In this document: positions 27,185 through 36,383 of the stretch, piece after piece
How the letters are laid out: each line of letters opens with the position of its first letter
How positions within the stretch are numbered: the first letter of the stretch is position 1
Source: Sphingobacterium sp. HMA12
GTDB lineage: Bacteria > Bacteroidota > Bacteroidia > Sphingobacteriales > Sphingobacteriaceae
DNA length: 64,000 nt
Reading direction: 5' to 3'
Assembly (NCBI RefSeq): GCF_002933815.1
Contig: NZ_BEYR01000004.1
Coordinates: forward strand, 186,001-250,000
Notes under the pieces: model-generated
What the model was told of the DNA's origin: nothing
The model's database searches: none
Seen by the model: only the letters and a program-made list of their open reading frames with translations
Made by a program: the position numbers and the translations under genes

Positions 27185-28486
27185 ATGACAGATTTTCAGA
27201 TTAAAAAAATTGCCATTATTGGTCAGGGTTATGTGGGATTGCCTTTAGCGATAGCTTTCTCTGAATTCTTTCCGGTGATTGGCTTCGATATAAATAAAAC
27301 TCGTATTGACGAACTTAAAGCTGGTATAGACCGTACACTTGAAGCAGATGGTGATGAGCTATTGCATGCACGGAATCTATTTACCGCATCGGAACAGCGC
27401 AGGGGCTACGATGCAAGTTCAACCGTTCATGATATCGCAGATGCCAATGTGTATATCGTCACAGTCCCGACGCCCATAGATCGTTATAACTCGCCTGACT
27501 TATCGCCGCTCTTGGCAGCATCTAAAATGATTGGAGAACTGCTAAAGGCTGGGGATTTAGTCGTCTATGAATCCACAGTCTATCCGGGATGTACCGAAGA
27601 AGAATGTGTCCCTGTTTTGGAAAAAAATTCGGGCTTGAAATTTAATCAAGACTTCTTTGTTGGCTACTCTCCAGAGCGTATAAACCCTGGCGACAAGGTG
27701 AATTCATTGCAAAAAGTAATGAAAGTAACTTCCGGAAGCACTGCCGAAGCGGGACTTGTGGTTGATGCGCTCTATAAAAAAATTATTCATGCCGGCACAC
27801 ATCTAGCTCCTTCCATCAAGGTAGCAGAAGCAGCAAAAGTGATTGAAAACGCGCAGCGGGATGTCAATATTTCTTTTATGAACGAATTGGCCCTGATCTT
27901 TGATCGCGTTGGCATAGATACACAGGATGTGCTCGATGCTGCCGGAACAAAATATAATTTTCTCCGGTTCAAACCTGGTCTAGTTGGGGGACATTGCATT
28001 TCAGTAGATCCTTATTACTTAGCGCAAAAGGCGACGCAGCTGGGTTACCATCCGCATGTGATCTTATCTGGCCGCGAGGTTAATGATCAGGTAGCTTCTT
28101 TTATTGCTTCCAAGGTGGTCAAACTGATGATACAGAAGAACATCAAATTTGACGGCGCGAAAGCCTTAGTGTTGGGGGTAACGTTTAAGGAAAACTGTCC
28201 TGATATCCGTAATAGCAAGGTCATTGACATGATCCATGATCTTAAAGAATTTGGTCTGGAAGTCGATATCTATGATCCTTGGGTAAATACAGATGAATTA
28301 AGAAAGCATTTTGGACTCGAATTATTGGAGACTCTACCGCAAACCGGTAATTATGACAGCATCATTCTGGCTGTGGGGCATCGTGAGTTTTTACACTTGG
28401 ATCTCAAAAATTTAAAAAAGGATCCTTCTGTCGTATTTGACATCAAAGGAATACTTGACCGAAAATTGGTAGACGCCCGCTTGTAG
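27185..28486 (+). CDS. Nucleotide-sugar dehydrogenase (UDP-HexNAc 6-dehydrogenase, TviB/WbpO type)
   Basis: An NAD-dependent four-electron oxidase of UDP-sugars, 433 residues. N-terminal Rossmann motif GQGYVGLPLA (residues 13-22), the central segment SPERINPGD, and the catalytic cysteine in GGHCISVDPYYL. That motif marks the UDP-GlcNAc/GalNAc group; UDP-glucose dehydrogenases have GGSCFPKD-type motifs. The C-terminal domain has GVTFKENCPDIRNSKV. Product would be UDP-GlcNAcA or UDP-GalNAcA. It is the second gene of the pair with the synthase and is followed by a terminator. Confidence 0.9.
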   Translation: MTDFQIKKIAIIGQGYVGLPLAIAFSEFFPVIGFDINKTRIDELKAGIDRTLEADGDELLHARNLFTASEQRRGYDASSTVHDIADANVYIVTVPTPIDRYNSPDLSPLLAASKMIGELLKAGDLVVYESTVYPGCTEEECVPVLEKNSGLKFNQDFFVGYSPERINPGDKVNSLQKVMKVTSGSTAEAGLVVDALYKKIIHAGTHLAPSIKVAEAAKVIENAQRDVNISFMNELALIFDRVGIDTQDVLDAAGTKYNFLRFKPGLVGGHCISVDPYYLAQKATQLGYHPHVILSGREVNDQVASFIASKVVKLMIQKNIKFDGAKALVLGVTFKENCPDIRNSKVIDMIHDLKEFGLEVDIYDPWVNTDELRKHFGLELLETLPQTGNYDSIILAVGHREFLHLDLKNLKKDPSVVFDIKGILDRKLVDARL

Positions 28487-28968
28487 TCTCATTTATTTGA
28501 TACTATTTTTAGGTAGCATTCTTTTAAAACCTTCAGTTCTCACCGCCAAATATGGTGAAAACTGAAGGTTTTTCCATATTTGGAGGCAATGTAATCATTT
28601 GATTAAGAAAAACCTTCATCAAATCTTTTGTTTCGCAATTAACTTAACACCACAATTATAGATCTGATCTCATTAAATTAAGCGCTATTTGGCACAAACG
28701 CTATTCAGAGATCCTTTTCCGCATTATACATCGATAAACAAATTATCCAATAATTATCCCGACAAATAGCGATATAACTAAGTATATATCTAAATATGCA
28801 ACTATACATCTACCTGACCTCCAATTGAATAATATTTGTTTGTTTATGTGTAGCATTTACCAATAATTATCCGTATTTTTAATAAAACCTAAAATAAGGT
28901 TAAGGCCAAGGGAAAAATTCGCCTTTGTCTGATCAATATCAGATAATGTAACTACTATAAACTAAATC
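28487..28968. other. 482-base gap upstream of the methyltransferase gene
   Basis: Contains the terminator at 28527-28573. The rest is AT-rich, with a 13-base direct repeat, CCAATAATTATCC, at 28747-28759 and 28860-28872. No gene seen. Confidence 0.5.
28527..28573 (+). terminator. Terminator of the synthase-dehydrogenase operon
   Basis: An 18-bp stem with one mismatch around an 8-10-base loop, ending in TTTTT, about 40 bases after the dehydrogenase stop. Confidence 0.8.
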
Positions 28969-29913
28969 ATGGAAAATAATTTGCGAAAATCAGATCAATT
29001 TAATGACCACAGCTACGGCCTCCATGCCAATTGGTACAATACCCTCTATCCAGAAAAAGAACAAAAGATTAAGGTAATCAAATCTTTAAATAGTTACAAT
29101 GGAAGTATCAACCATTGGTTACAGAACCTTTTTTTCAATTGTCTGAATCCTTTTACCAAGGATAAAAATGCGAAATGGCTTACCCTTGGTGATGCTTATG
29201 GACATGACGCGCGACATCTACTTGACCAGAATATCCAGGATGTCACCGCAAGTGATCTGGATGACAGTTTCCTGAAAGTTTCCCATGAAGAAGAATTTAT
29301 AAAGGATTTCTCCGCCCAGAACGCTGAATCATTAACCTTGGAAGATGAGAGCGTGGATTATATACTCTGTAAGGAAAGTTACCATCATTTTCCACGTCCT
29401 TACGCCGCACTCTACGAAATGATCCGGGTAGCCAGAAAAGCTATTATAATTATTGAGCCACAGGATCCGATATCAAAAATGCCCTCCTTATTGTATTTGG
29501 CCAATCTACTGGGAAGAATCAACGACAGGACGATCAATAAGATCTGGAAAAATAGGTTCTCCTATGAAAAGGTGGGAAACTTTGTCTACAAGGTTTCGGA
29601 ACGGGAATTTGAAAAATTTGCAGCTGGGCTTAATCTTCCTATGATTGCAATAAAAAAACTCAACCCAAACTTTTGGTTTCCGGGCAGTGAGCATATCAAA
29701 GCTAATAGAAAGGAGAAGCTTTTCAGGCGTATTCTTTTCAGAAAGAAAATACGTGATCTTTTTTCCAATTGGGGGATATTGCCCAGCCAGACACTTTCCA
29801 TTGCCGTCTTTAAGAATATGCCCGATGATTCCCTAAAGAAATCCCTTATCGAAGAAGGATACAGATTGGTCGAGATCCCGAAAAATCCACATATCCAAAA
29901 GCCATCGTATTAA
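28969..29913 (+). CDS. Class I SAM-dependent methyltransferase
   Basis: A methyltransferase of 314 residues. Motif I reads LTLGDAYGHDARHL (about residues 70-83), and the motif-II acidic residue is in TASDLDDSF. A motif IV-like stretch, ESVDYILCKESYHHFPRP, is typical of Methyltransf_11-type enzymes. The C-terminal 100 residues carry a basic, aromatic region of unknown role. Substrate unknown. It is the last chromosomal gene before the island's left attachment site. Confidence 0.8.
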   Translation: MENNLRKSDQFNDHSYGLHANWYNTLYPEKEQKIKVIKSLNSYNGSINHWLQNLFFNCLNPFTKDKNAKWLTLGDAYGHDARHLLDQNIQDVTASDLDDSFLKVSHEEEFIKDFSAQNAESLTLEDESVDYILCKESYHHFPRPYAALYEMIRVARKAIIIIEPQDPISKMPSLLYLANLLGRINDRTINKIWKNRFSYEKVGNFVYKVSEREFEKFAAGLNLPMIAIKKLNPNFWFPGSEHIKANRKEKLFRRILFRKKIRDLFSNWGILPSQTLSIAVFKNMPDDSLKKSLIEEGYRLVEIPKNPHIQKPSY

Positions 29914-30136
29914 TCACTTCTTTTGTCCCTGATCTTTGTTTCCGCGAGTTCATGTAAAAGGAGAAGATCATTTGGGGGCAATTGGAGATGTTGGTACAGA
30001 CCAAAATTAACCATCTGGACACAGACAGGATCTTCTTTTCGGAGTAATTCAAATCTGGGCTATTTCCCACAATTTAAATGAAGTAAGATAAGTGCGACAG
30101 TATCGCTCCCGACGGGATTGGACGATTGAATTGTAT

Positions 30137-30166
30137 AAAAAAAGCGACTCCTCTGAAGTCGCTTTT
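30137..30166 (-). terminator. Terminator abutting the left attachment repeat (ancestral tRNA-Glu terminator)
   Basis: A perfect 10-bp stem (30140-30149 and 30157-30166) with seven T on the minus strand. It ends where the tRNA-like repeat begins, so before insertion it would have followed tRNA-Glu. Confidence 0.7.
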
Positions 30167-30190
30167 GTAGCCCGTAGGGGAATTGAACCC
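30166..30190 (-). repeat. Left attachment site (tRNA-Glu 3'-end copy)
   Basis: Plus-strand bases 30166-30183 are identical to 51968-51985, then one mismatch (30184), then six matching bases. The rest of the tRNA is absent. It lies between the hairpin at 30137-30166 and the IS982 remnant. Confidence 0.75.
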
Positions 30191-30336
30191 TACTTGCATT
30201 AATCTATTTATCAGTAATTTACAAACCTTCCATTCCCCTATTCACCGAATAACTCACTGGTTTGACACATGTTTTAGCTACAAGCGTTGATGCTTTCAAT
30301 ATAAGCAATTAATATTAATAAATCGTAATAATTCCT

Positions 30337-30752
30337 AGTAATATCAAAATTCAATATTTCTCCTTCATCATTAATGACGATTTGTAATTTGAAACAATAG
30401 AACCATCCCATAGAGATTTTCCTACTTCAGCAATCCTATTAAATACATTATTTCTTTTGATTATCTTGTTTTTACATACTCTTATAGGGGTTGAGTCGAG
30501 AAAAGATATTCCTGAGCAAGTTCTTAAACAAGAGGTTTTTAAAAATATAGTCATCGGCATAACTACTTGCTGAGTTAACTCAACAAAACGATTATAAGAA
30601 AATGAGTACGGAAATTCTTCTTGCATATGTTGTTTTACATGGAATAGATATAAGTGCTGTAAGCGACGAAAAACTCCCAAATGGAATAATATAGGTATAC
30701 ATATGACCTCGCTATCACTCACCCTAGGAGATCTCTTGACTTTATTTCCCAA
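30337..30752 (-). pseudogene. IS982-family transposase remnant
   Basis: Encodes the middle of an IS982-family transposase: RVSDSEVI, a HYL-like FRRLQHLYL, FPYSFSYNRFVELTQ, FLDSTPIRVCKNK and the start of GKS. The N-terminal ~40 residues are missing, and stop codons precede the first visible codon. The frame is broken near 30411-30416; after a shift, translation continues as MGWFYCFKLQIVINDEGEI to about 30337 and then stops matching. It is non-functional. It lies just inside the left attachment repeat. Confidence 0.85.
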
Positions 30753-30893
30753 AATGCAAGCTGGTCATTACCATGAATTCGTTTATATGGAACATTATTA
30801 ACGGTATTTTAGCCTTGGATTTACGATTGTTTCCGACAAATAGGTGGAGAAAACACTAAAAATATGAACCCTGAATGCTGCTAAACAATGTGC

Positions 30894-31922
30894 TTACCTG
30901 TTACTGATAATTTTTATATGGTAATAATTACCGGAAGCATTTTCTTTGGCTACAAATAGCGGTAAGTTTCCAATCACATCCAGGGTCTGTTGGTGTATAT
31001 GTCCCGTAAAAACACCCAGCAAATTTGAGGCATTTAATACTTTTTGTCTAAACGCCATCGTGGTTTGTGTATGTCCTTTTTCAGGCCATGCCGCTCTTCT
31101 TTCCAATTCATACAGCTTATCATGCGCTTTATTCCATTCCGGATGGGCACAACCATAGTTTACAGGGCGCCCAGGGACATAAAGAGGGATGTGCATAACC
31201 AAGATAAAAGGTACACCAGCGGCCACTTGCTGATTAAAAAATGTCAATTGCTCGGGCGATATTTCATAGGTAGAATTATCAATTATGACAACCCTGATGC
31301 CTTTTATATCAACAGCATAATAAAGTGGATTATTTCCTTGATAAAGTGACAAAAGCCGCCGGTTTATCCATGCCTGCCTAAGTTCTTTTGTAGAACCTTG
31401 CATACCTTCATAGTGCCAATCGTGGTTTCCCGTGGTATACACATATTTCAATTTCGAATCAACAAGTATTGAATCAACCCATGCTATTACTCTTTCTGAA
31501 GGATAACTAACAATATCCCCTGCCAATACCAATAAATCAACATTCTTTTCTTTAGCGATTTCTACCGTCTCCGCAAAAGACTGCTGGGGCGAAGTTTCTT
31601 CCCCCGTTTGAAAATGCCTTGTCGACGTATACGCTTGAGACATCCGCTTACTATAGTGTTCATACGGTTTTTCACGATCATCCTGCATAGCCAGATGTGT
31701 ATCAGACAAAAAGATAATATTTATCGTATCCGTAACACCCGCGACATGTATATCAATCGCATTTCCATCCAATGAGAAAGACTGTCTATACTTGGTCTGT
31801 TGATTCATCCGATTGGTATTACAGCCATTCAACGTAACAATACATACGAGTAATACTAGAAGTATCTTAAGTACAAATGCAGGATAAGGAGTTAAAAAAA
31901 TAAATAATAATTTAGATTTCAT
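30894..31922 (-). CDS. Metallophosphoesterase lipoprotein
   Basis: A calcineurin-like phosphoesterase of 342 residues, exported as a lipoprotein (hydrophobic stretch then LNGC near residue 34). All metal motifs are intact: FLSDTHL (about 72), VLAGDIVS, TTGNHDWH, VMHIPLY and FTGHIHQQ. The substrate is unknown. It is the last gene of the mannan operon, 73 bases behind the LamG gene, so a role in removing phosphate from phosphorylated mannan is possible; that is inference from context. Relatives are often annotated only as metallophosphoesterases. Confidence 0.88.
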   Translation of the reverse strand: MKSKLLFIFLTPYPAFVLKILLVLLVCIVTLNGCNTNRMNQQTKYRQSFSLDGNAIDIHVAGVTDTINIIFLSDTHLAMQDDREKPYEHYSKRMSQAYTSTRHFQTGEETSPQQSFAETVEIAKEKNVDLLVLAGDIVSYPSERVIAWVDSILVDSKLKYVYTTGNHDWHYEGMQGSTKELRQAWINRRLLSLYQGNNPLYYAVDIKGIRVVIIDNSTYEISPEQLTFFNQQVAAGVPFILVMHIPLYVPGRPVNYGCAHPEWNKAHDKLYELERRAAWPEKGHTQTTMAFRQKVLNASNLLGVFTGHIHQQTLDVIGNLPLFVAKENASGNYYHIKIISNR

Positions 31923-31995
31923 TTTATTAAATTATACGAAGTATGCACCTCCTCTTACACGGATAGTGCATACTTACTGATTACGATATAAGCGA

Positions 31996-33108
31996 CTAAT
32001 CAACGGTTTTCCATTGGTAATCTCCCACAAGTTTTGCCGAATATTTCCCAGTTAAATCTTTAATATCTTCATCATTTTTGACCGTAGATGAAAATTCCCA
32101 GCCACAAACCAGATCAGATTCTGCCCCAGTAACAGCGATTTCTTTATCTTTAATTTTCAGAATTTCTGCCTGACTTTTCGCAGATTTCCATAGATGAAAG
32201 TCCTTAATATAGCCAGATAATCGCCAAGCTTCTGTCATTCCACCGATCCCAGCGGGCTGTCCGAAAGCCACCATCGAGGTCTCTAAGTAGTTAGATAAAT
32301 AGTTTTTCCCACTTTGCGCTGTTTTCTGCTCGATCAGCTCACCATTCAAATAAACTTTTATGACTACGGGCTTACCATCTATCTGTTCTCCATTAATTCC
32401 ATTTTCGTCGATAACTGCGGCAAAATGAGCCCATTGTTCCGTCGTAGAGAAGTTAACCCCCGGTTCCATCAACCCCCAATTCTCCAGACCAATAGTCATG
32501 CGCACACGCGAATTGTCAAAGTTATTGATCACCCAACCTTTACGGGTTTGCGTCGCTCCATCTTCATTAAAACAAGATATAATACTACCAAAACCCTCCG
32601 TATATTTAAGTTTAAACCACAACTCTACTGTAAAAGCCTGTTTCCCAGACTCGCCAAACTTTGAATAATCTGGGCTATAGCCAAAGTCAATATAGCCTCC
32701 GGCACGTCCATTGACATACAGCTCCGCCTGTTTAAATTCCGGCGGCAAATCCTCGCTACGTTGAGTTGCCTTAAAATCTGCCATTGCTTTGTTTGCCGCA
32801 GCCAGGGCAGCATCTACTTTCACTTGCGTAGGATCCGCTTCTGTCCCATTCTTAAAAAAACGAATTGTTTTTTCCAATTGTATTATTGCATCATCTAAAA
32901 TGTATTTACTATCGCGGGGATACATTTCTTTTTTGTCTCCATACGTGGAACCATCACGCAGAGAAACCATATTTTCGTTTACACTTTGCATTTGATTGAC
33001 AAAGTCGCTTACATCGATCAAATTTATCTTATCGTCATTTGAACAAGCGGTAAGAAAAGCGGATGCGATAAATAAAGAGAACAACAACTTAAAAATATAT
33101 TTCATCAT
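31996..33108 (-). CDS. DUF4972 plus LamG-like surface lipoprotein
   Basis: A lipoprotein of 370 residues (lipobox FLTAC, Cys22). The first part (about 23-125) is alpha-helical and matches DUF4972-type spacers seen in Bacteroidota mannan loci. The rest is a LamG/concanavalin-like jelly roll (about 130-368), with AELYVNGRAGGYIDFGYSP, RKGWVINNF and WRLSGYIKDFHLWKS. That lectin-like domain is about three-quarters identical by eye to the C-terminus of the upstream GH99 protein. It probably binds glycan at the cell surface. Confidence 0.8.
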   Translation of the reverse strand: MMKYIFKLLFSLFIASAFLTACSNDDKINLIDVSDFVNQMQSVNENMVSLRDGSTYGDKKEMYPRDSKYILDDAIIQLEKTIRFFKNGTEADPTQVKVDAALAAANKAMADFKATQRSEDLPPEFKQAELYVNGRAGGYIDFGYSPDYSKFGESGKQAFTVELWFKLKYTEGFGSIISCFNEDGATQTRKGWVINNFDNSRVRMTIGLENWGLMEPGVNFSTTEQWAHFAAVIDENGINGEQIDGKPVVIKVYLNGELIEQKTAQSGKNYLSNYLETSMVAFGQPAGIGGMTEAWRLSGYIKDFHLWKSAKSQAEILKIKDKEIAVTGAESDLVCGWEFSSTVKNDEDIKDLTGKYSAKLVGDYQWKTVD

Positions 33109-33162
33109 GTTATTGGTTTAGTTTTAATTAATAGCGTTTATCTAGGTTATGTATACTTCCAA

Positions 33163-35079
33163 TTAGTTGAGTGTCGTCCATTGATGATCGCCCACTATTT
33201 TGGCCGAATACTGCTTCGTAAGATCCTTAATATCTTGATTGTTTGATGGAATAGCATTAAATCTCCAGCCACACACCAAATCGGGTTCAAAGCCTGTCAC
33301 ATCGATCTCCTTATTCATAATCTTTTGGATTACATCAGCCGATTTTGCACTCTTCCATAAATGGAAATCTTTGATGTAGCCCGAAAGCCTCCAATTGCTG
33401 GTCATCCCCCCGACCCCTGCCGGCTGTCCGAAAGCAATCATGGGGGTTTGCAGGTAATTTGAAAGATAATTCCCCCCATCGAAAGAAGTACTTTGATCCT
33501 TTAATATCCCATTTTGATACACTTTTACCACCACAGGCTTTCCATTGATTTGCTCCCCATTAATTCCATTTTCATCCACTACAGCCGCAAAATGCACCCA
33601 TTGTTCAGTACTTGAAAAGTCAAATCCAGGCTCTAACAATCCCCAATTTTTTAACCCAAGGGTCATTCTCAACCTCGCATTATTAAAATTATTCACGACC
33701 CATCCTTTTCGGGTTTGCGTTTGGCTATCCTCGTTGAAACAGGAAATTATACTGCCAAAACTTTCCGTATACTTCATTTTAAGCCATAGTTCAACAGTAA
33801 ACGCCTGTTTACCCTCCACACCAAAGTTGGAATAATTAGGACTGTAACCAAAGTCGATATACCCGCCATTTCGGCCATTTACATATAACTCGGCACTTGC
33901 CTGTTGTTTCTTCTGGACAAACCGGCTAACCCAATAAGCCGTTCTATCCAAGTAATACTCCGGAGAAAGGTTACCGTAGTCCAAGTAAGTGAACGCCGAA
34001 CTACTAAAAGGTGTAGCTGGTTCAATCTGCGAGCCCTCGTGCCACTCGTTGAACGATGTGATTGAGATCAGTTCAGTCCCCGCATCCAATGCCTTTTGAT
34101 ACATGTTGTCGTAATACTGTCCGTTGTTACGATTGCGGGTAGTAGCCGTATTCCACGGACGAATACGCGTGTCGATATATCCCGGACCTACACTTGGGAT
34201 AAATAGCTTATTATTTTGTTGCGCCCACGTTTGCATCGCAGCCCAATTAGCAGAGGTAGCACCATAAGTAAAGCCATCCGCAGCGAAATAGGTGTAAAAT
34301 CCATCAAAATTAGCGTTCAATATAATAGCAGGCTGTGTATTCATACCCTCGAGCCACAAGCCTATCACAAGCGCATCGTAAGGGGTATTTCTTATTGTTT
34401 GACTCCCATTAGGACTTAACAAAGTAGCCCATTCTGATGGAGAAGTAAGATAAGAATCGTAAATAAAAAATACCGGTTTTCCCCCCAGTCGATAAAATGC
34501 AGGGTGATTCCCATAGTTATCAATCAACTGGCTCATGCCTGTTTTCATCGTTGCCGCATTGCGTCCACCAAAAGGTTCGATATGAAAACACACTTTCAAC
34601 CCATATTCATTGGCAATATTAAGTAAGGAGGCTATTTTTTCGGGCTCAGAAGTACCCAACTCATTCCACCAAGACAGGGCGACAACACCAACACCAGCGC
34701 GCACAAACATTTCCATGTGCTTTCTTATGGTCACAGGGTCCTTACTACTATATGTGCCGAGCTGCGGATAAAAATTAGCCGCTATATCACCATTCGTACC
34801 CGGAATATACCCCGGACTAGTCGTTTGTCCAGGGCCGGGAAGTATATCATGTCCCCAGTGAAAATAGCCATTATCAAATTCGGCATTACCATACCAATTG
34901 TAATAGAATCCAAAAGTATTATAATCTAAGTTTTCTGCAACGAGCGTCGCATTCTTTAGCATCAGCGACTTATTCGTAGCCTCATATTTTTCTTGGATCT
35001 CGAGCGTTTTGTTGCAGCTTATCAAGAAAGTTGATAGCAACAATAAAATCTGGCTGCCCAATAATTGTTTAGTTTTCAT
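33163..35079 (-). CDS. GH99 endo-alpha-mannosidase fused to a LamG domain
   Basis: A surface lipoprotein of 638 residues from my start (lipobox LISC). Residues about 55-385 are a GH99 domain: YYNWYGNAEFD, WWNELG, CFHIEPFGGRN, IYDSY and the catalytic block SFNEWHEGSQIEPA. In Bacteroides GH99 the two Glu of EWHE are the catalytic pair (E333 and E336), and both are kept. A C-terminal LamG-like domain (about 395-638) follows. GH99 enzymes cut internal alpha-1,2-mannosidic bonds in mannan or N-glycans. I start at 35079 (MKTKQLL); the frame is open nine codons upstream, to 35106. Confidence 0.9.
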   Translation of the reverse strand: MKTKQLLGSQILLLLSTFLISCNKTLEIQEKYEATNKSLMLKNATLVAENLDYNTFGFYYNWYGNAEFDNGYFHWGHDILPGPGQTTSPGYIPGTNGDIAANFYPQLGTYSSKDPVTIRKHMEMFVRAGVGVVALSWWNELGTSEPEKIASLLNIANEYGLKVCFHIEPFGGRNAATMKTGMSQLIDNYGNHPAFYRLGGKPVFFIYDSYLTSPSEWATLLSPNGSQTIRNTPYDALVIGLWLEGMNTQPAIILNANFDGFYTYFAADGFTYGATSANWAAMQTWAQQNNKLFIPSVGPGYIDTRIRPWNTATTRNRNNGQYYDNMYQKALDAGTELISITSFNEWHEGSQIEPATPFSSSAFTYLDYGNLSPEYYLDRTAYWVSRFVQKKQQASAELYVNGRNGGYIDFGYSPNYSNFGVEGKQAFTVELWLKMKYTESFGSIISCFNEDSQTQTRKGWVVNNFNNARLRMTLGLKNWGLLEPGFDFSSTEQWVHFAAVVDENGINGEQINGKPVVVKVYQNGILKDQSTSFDGGNYLSNYLQTPMIAFGQPAGVGGMTSNWRLSGYIKDFHLWKSAKSADVIQKIMNKEIDVTGFEPDLVCGWRFNAIPSNNQDIKDLTKQYSAKIVGDHQWTTLN

Positions 35080-35131
35080 TCTTTCAGGTTTTAGATAATA
35101 GTTCATAATTTGAGTGAAGAATACCTTCGCC

Positions 35132-36280
35132 CTACTTTTTCCTAAATTCTTTGACCCAGTAAGCAGTTCTCGTTAAATAATAATCGGGTGCTAGACCGCC
35201 ATAGTCAAGATAAGTAAATGCCGAATTTTTTTGAGGGATAGCAGGTTCGATCTGTGAACCTTCGTGCCACTCATTAAATGACGTTATAGAAATATAAGGC
35301 GTATTGGCTTCAATCGCTTTTCTATACATCACATCATAGTACTTACCATCGTTTCTGTTGCGTGTAGCAAGTGTATTCCACGGACGGACGCGCGTATCGA
35401 TATATCCCGGACCGACGCTTGGGATAAAGATCTTGTTATTATCATTTGCCCATTTTTGCATGGTCACCCAATTGGTCGGTGTCGAACCGTAGTTGAAACC
35501 AAGTGACGAAAAATAGGTATAAAAGCCATCGAAATGCGCATCGATGATCGCTTGTCCCTGTTCTTTTATATCATTCAACCACAAACCTATAACATAGGAG
35601 TCGTAGGGCGTATTTCGTATGGTAAGCGCCCCATCCGGACTGAGTAGTTTGGCCCACTCATTTGGCTCGATATTATACGAATCGTAGATAAAAAACATAG
35701 GCTTTCCATCAACTCTGAAAAATGCGGGATGACTACCATAGGTATCAATCAGTTTTTTAATATTTTCGCGCAGGCTTTCCGGATTCCGACCAGCATACGG
35801 CTCGAGATGAAAACACACCTTAACGCCAACTTTCTCCGCTTCATTTAGTACAAGCAGGTTTTTTATCGCTTCAGCGTCTGTTTTTTCATTCCACCAACTG
35901 ATCGATGCGACACCAATGCGCGCCTTTTTAAACATTTCCATATGCTTTTTCACGATCTCAGGATCGCGGCTACTATACGCCCCCAGCTCGGGATAGAAAT
36001 TAGAGGCTATATTTCCATTTGTCCCAGGAATAGAACCGAGGCTGCTTCCGCCATTCGGATTGGGTATTATCGCATGCGCCCAATGCTGCATTGCGCCATC
36101 AAACTCTTCGTTTCCATACCAATCGTAATAGAAACCTATCGTTTTGTAATCCAATTGCCCATCATCTTCCGTATCAGGCAACTCGGGGATTAAATTATCT
36201 TCACGATCACTGCTACATCCGGTAGTGGAAGCCAATGCGAAGAATACAATAAAACATATTGTTAATAATCTCTTTTTCAT
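35132..36280 (-). CDS. GH99 endo-alpha-mannosidase
   Basis: A single-domain GH99 lipoprotein of 382 residues (lipobox STTGC, Cys22). Same motifs as the upstream-located paralogue: YYDWYGNEEFD, SWWNEK, CFHLEPYAGRN and SFNEWHEGSQIEPA, with the catalytic pair intact. The two GH99 proteins are clear paralogues, 52 bases apart, so a tandem duplication is likely. Their different flanks suggest different linkages or glycan sizes, but that cannot be read from sequence. Confidence 0.92.
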   Translation of the reverse strand: MKKRLLTICFIVFFALASTTGCSSDREDNLIPELPDTEDDGQLDYKTIGFYYDWYGNEEFDGAMQHWAHAIIPNPNGGSSLGSIPGTNGNIASNFYPELGAYSSRDPEIVKKHMEMFKKARIGVASISWWNEKTDAEAIKNLLVLNEAEKVGVKVCFHLEPYAGRNPESLRENIKKLIDTYGSHPAFFRVDGKPMFFIYDSYNIEPNEWAKLLSPDGALTIRNTPYDSYVIGLWLNDIKEQGQAIIDAHFDGFYTYFSSLGFNYGSTPTNWVTMQKWANDNNKIFIPSVGPGYIDTRVRPWNTLATRNRNDGKYYDVMYRKAIEANTPYISITSFNEWHEGSQIEPAIPQKNSAFTYLDYGGLAPDYYLTRTAYWVKEFRKK

Positions 36281-36383
36281 CTTTTATTTAATTAATTTCA
36301 ATGTGTCATTCGGGTTCGATAGTCATTATCTAGGTGATCCTTACCCGCAAGTAAGATCCTTGATCGCGTATTTAGCAATCTAT

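Noticed and set aside
27185..28486. UDP-glucose dehydrogenase (hasB-like) identity
   Set aside because: The active-site motif GGHCISVDPYYL is of the UDP-HexNAc group.
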